A DNA stretch of 7,502 bases from DATDOY01 sp035293045 (GTDB lineage: Bacteria; Actinomycetota; Acidimicrobiia; IMCC26256; JACPCJ01). Position numbers and translations under genes: made by a program. The DNA lies in the NCBI GenBank assembly GCA_035293045.1, contig DATDOY010000136.1, positions 1 through 7,502 of the forward strand, read 5' to 3'. The notes under the pieces were generated by a model. That model worked only from the letters and a program-made list of their open reading frames with translations. It searched no databases and was not told the origin of the DNA. Positions 6,656 through 7,502 of the stretch are shown one piece after another. The first letter of the stretch is position 1. The number at the start of each line of letters is the position of its first letter.

Positions 6656-7502
6656 TGGCCGTCCGCTCGTTCCGCGACATGAACCCCTATGTGATCGGGG
6701 TCGCCTCGGTTGGCCTGATCGCGGTGTTCGTGGGCCTGGCCTTCGCGGTGGGCATCCTTCACCTCGGCGAAGACAAGTACACGGTCACCGCCATCTTCAA
6801 GGATTCCGCGGGCATGCGGACGGGTGACGACGTGCGGGTCGCCGGGGTGAAGGTGGGACGAGTGGGTGGGGTGTCGGCGAATCGGCGGGAGGGCAACGTC
6901 CGCATCAAGTTGATCATCAAAGACGGCGTCGAACTGGGTCCTGAGACCACGGCCGAGATCGCCCTCGAAACGTTGCTTGGCACGAAGTACGTGCGGCTCA
7001 CGGGACCGGTGCGTCCCCCGTTCCTCGAGGACACCAAGAGCCCCGTGATCCCCGTCGAGCGCACGAAGCTGCCTTTCGACGTGTTCGAGTTGGCCAAAGC
7101 CGGGACGGAAGCGATCGAGCAGACCGACACCGAACGCCTCAATCTCCTCGTGGATCAATTGGCGACGGTCACCGAGGGCCGGCGCGAGGACATCGCCAAG
7201 CTCGTGACGGGTCTCGAGCAGGTCTCGGGGTCGATCAACGAGCGCGAGGGCGCGCTCTCCACGCTGCTCGAACGGGTCGAGACGATTTCGGCGACCCTCG
7301 ATGAGAAGGACCGCGTCCTCATCCGTCTCCTCGACCAGTCCCAGAACGTGCTCGACGTCCTCGAGGCGAATCGGGAGCAGTTCGCGCGGGGCCTGCGGGG
7401 TGCCGACACCCTGACCGCACAGCTGGCGCAGCTCACGAGCCAGTTCAAGGGCACCCTCGACCAGCTCCTCGGGACCGTGCACAAGACCGCCGACATCCTC
7501 GA
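6655..7502 (+). CDS. mceC: MCE-family lipid transport protein, third copy (MceC position), 3'-truncated by window edge
   Basis: This is the third MCE subunit; 282 residues are visible and the frame is still open at the right edge. The ATG at 6655-6657 overlaps the mceB TGA by one base, with a G-rich stretch (gggggcgg, 6643-6650) five bases upstream. After VRSFRDMNPY comes one hydrophobic anchor (about 12-36). The MCE domain is at about 42-117: YTVTAIFKDSAGMRTGDDV, then RVAGVKVGRVGGV, ending LETLLGTKYVRLTG. A long Leu/Glu/Gln-rich helical region follows from about residue 140, with coiled-coil-like spacing (for example LLERVETISATLDEKDRVL, LLDQSQNVLDVLEANREQF), as in channel-forming Mce proteins. 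The naming follows gene order; the domain call is secure. Canonical operons continue with mceD, mceE (often a lipoprotein) and mceF. Confidence 0.9.
   Translation, partial: MAVRSFRDMNPYVIGVASVGLIAVFVGLAFAVGILHLGEDKYTVTAIFKDSAGMRTGDDVRVAGVKVGRVGGVSANRREGNVRIKLIIKDGVELGPETTAEIALETLLGTKYVRLTGPVRPPFLEDTKSPVIPVERTKLPFDVFELAKAGTEAIEQTDTERLNLLVDQLATVTEGRREDIAKLVTGLEQVSGSINEREGALSTLLERVETISATLDEKDRVLIRLLDQSQNVLDVLEANREQFARGLRGADTLTAQLAQLTSQFKGTLDQLLGTVHKTADIL

Noticed and set aside
1013..7482. Long minus-strand frames (for example 1013-2050, 1623-2684, 3023-4066, 4248-5255, 6574-7482)
   Set aside because: Most of their length is antisense to well-supported genes, and their products are rich in Arg, His, Asp and Glu without domains, as expected of GC-rich antisense shadows.

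Overview
The window comes from a high-GC bacterium, most likely an actinobacterium outside the mycobacteria. G/C-ending codons dominate, genes are packed with start/stop overlaps, and the main locus is an actinobacterial-type mce lipid-transport operon. Unlike Mycobacterium, where the ATPase mceG (mkl) is unlinked, here the ATPase gene is the first gene of the cluster. The acidimicrobial or thermoleophilic branch is my guess from the gene content; nothing in the window proves it.

Layout. Positions 3-881 hold the 3' part of a ThyX-like protein gene (related to flavin-dependent thymidylate synthase) whose start lies before the window. A gap of about 717 bases (882-1598) follows, with no gene I can support but several strong inverted repeats: a probable terminator hairpin at 889-919, a perfect 13-bp inverted repeat at 979-1020 next to an A8 tract, and a 94-base element closed by a perfect 12-bp stem at 1163-1256. 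From 1599 to the right edge runs one tightly coupled + strand operon: ATPase (1599-2672), two MlaE/YrbE permeases (2672-3454 and 3461-4309), and three MCE-domain proteins (4317-5552, 5549-6655, and 6655 past the window end). Intergenic distances are -1, +6, +7, -4 and -1 bases, so co-transcription and translational coupling are very likely. Canonical actinobacterial operons carry six MCE genes, so mceD-F homologues are expected just beyond the right edge.

How the genes work together. By family knowledge, the two YrbE proteins form the membrane permease, the MceG-like ATPase drives it from the cytoplasm, and the MCE proteins, each anchored by an N-terminal membrane helix, assemble an extracytoplasmic channel for hydrophobic substrates (fatty acids, sterols or other lipids). 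The substrate cannot be read from this sequence.

The core is a well-known system, not a new one. The parts that merit a second look are the roughly 80-residue Lys/Arg/Ala/Thr/Ser-rich N-terminal tail on the ATPase together with its acidic C-terminal tail, the structured 5' region of the operon, the degenerate active-site motif of the ThyX-like protein, and paired cysteines near the C-termini of the first two MCE proteins.
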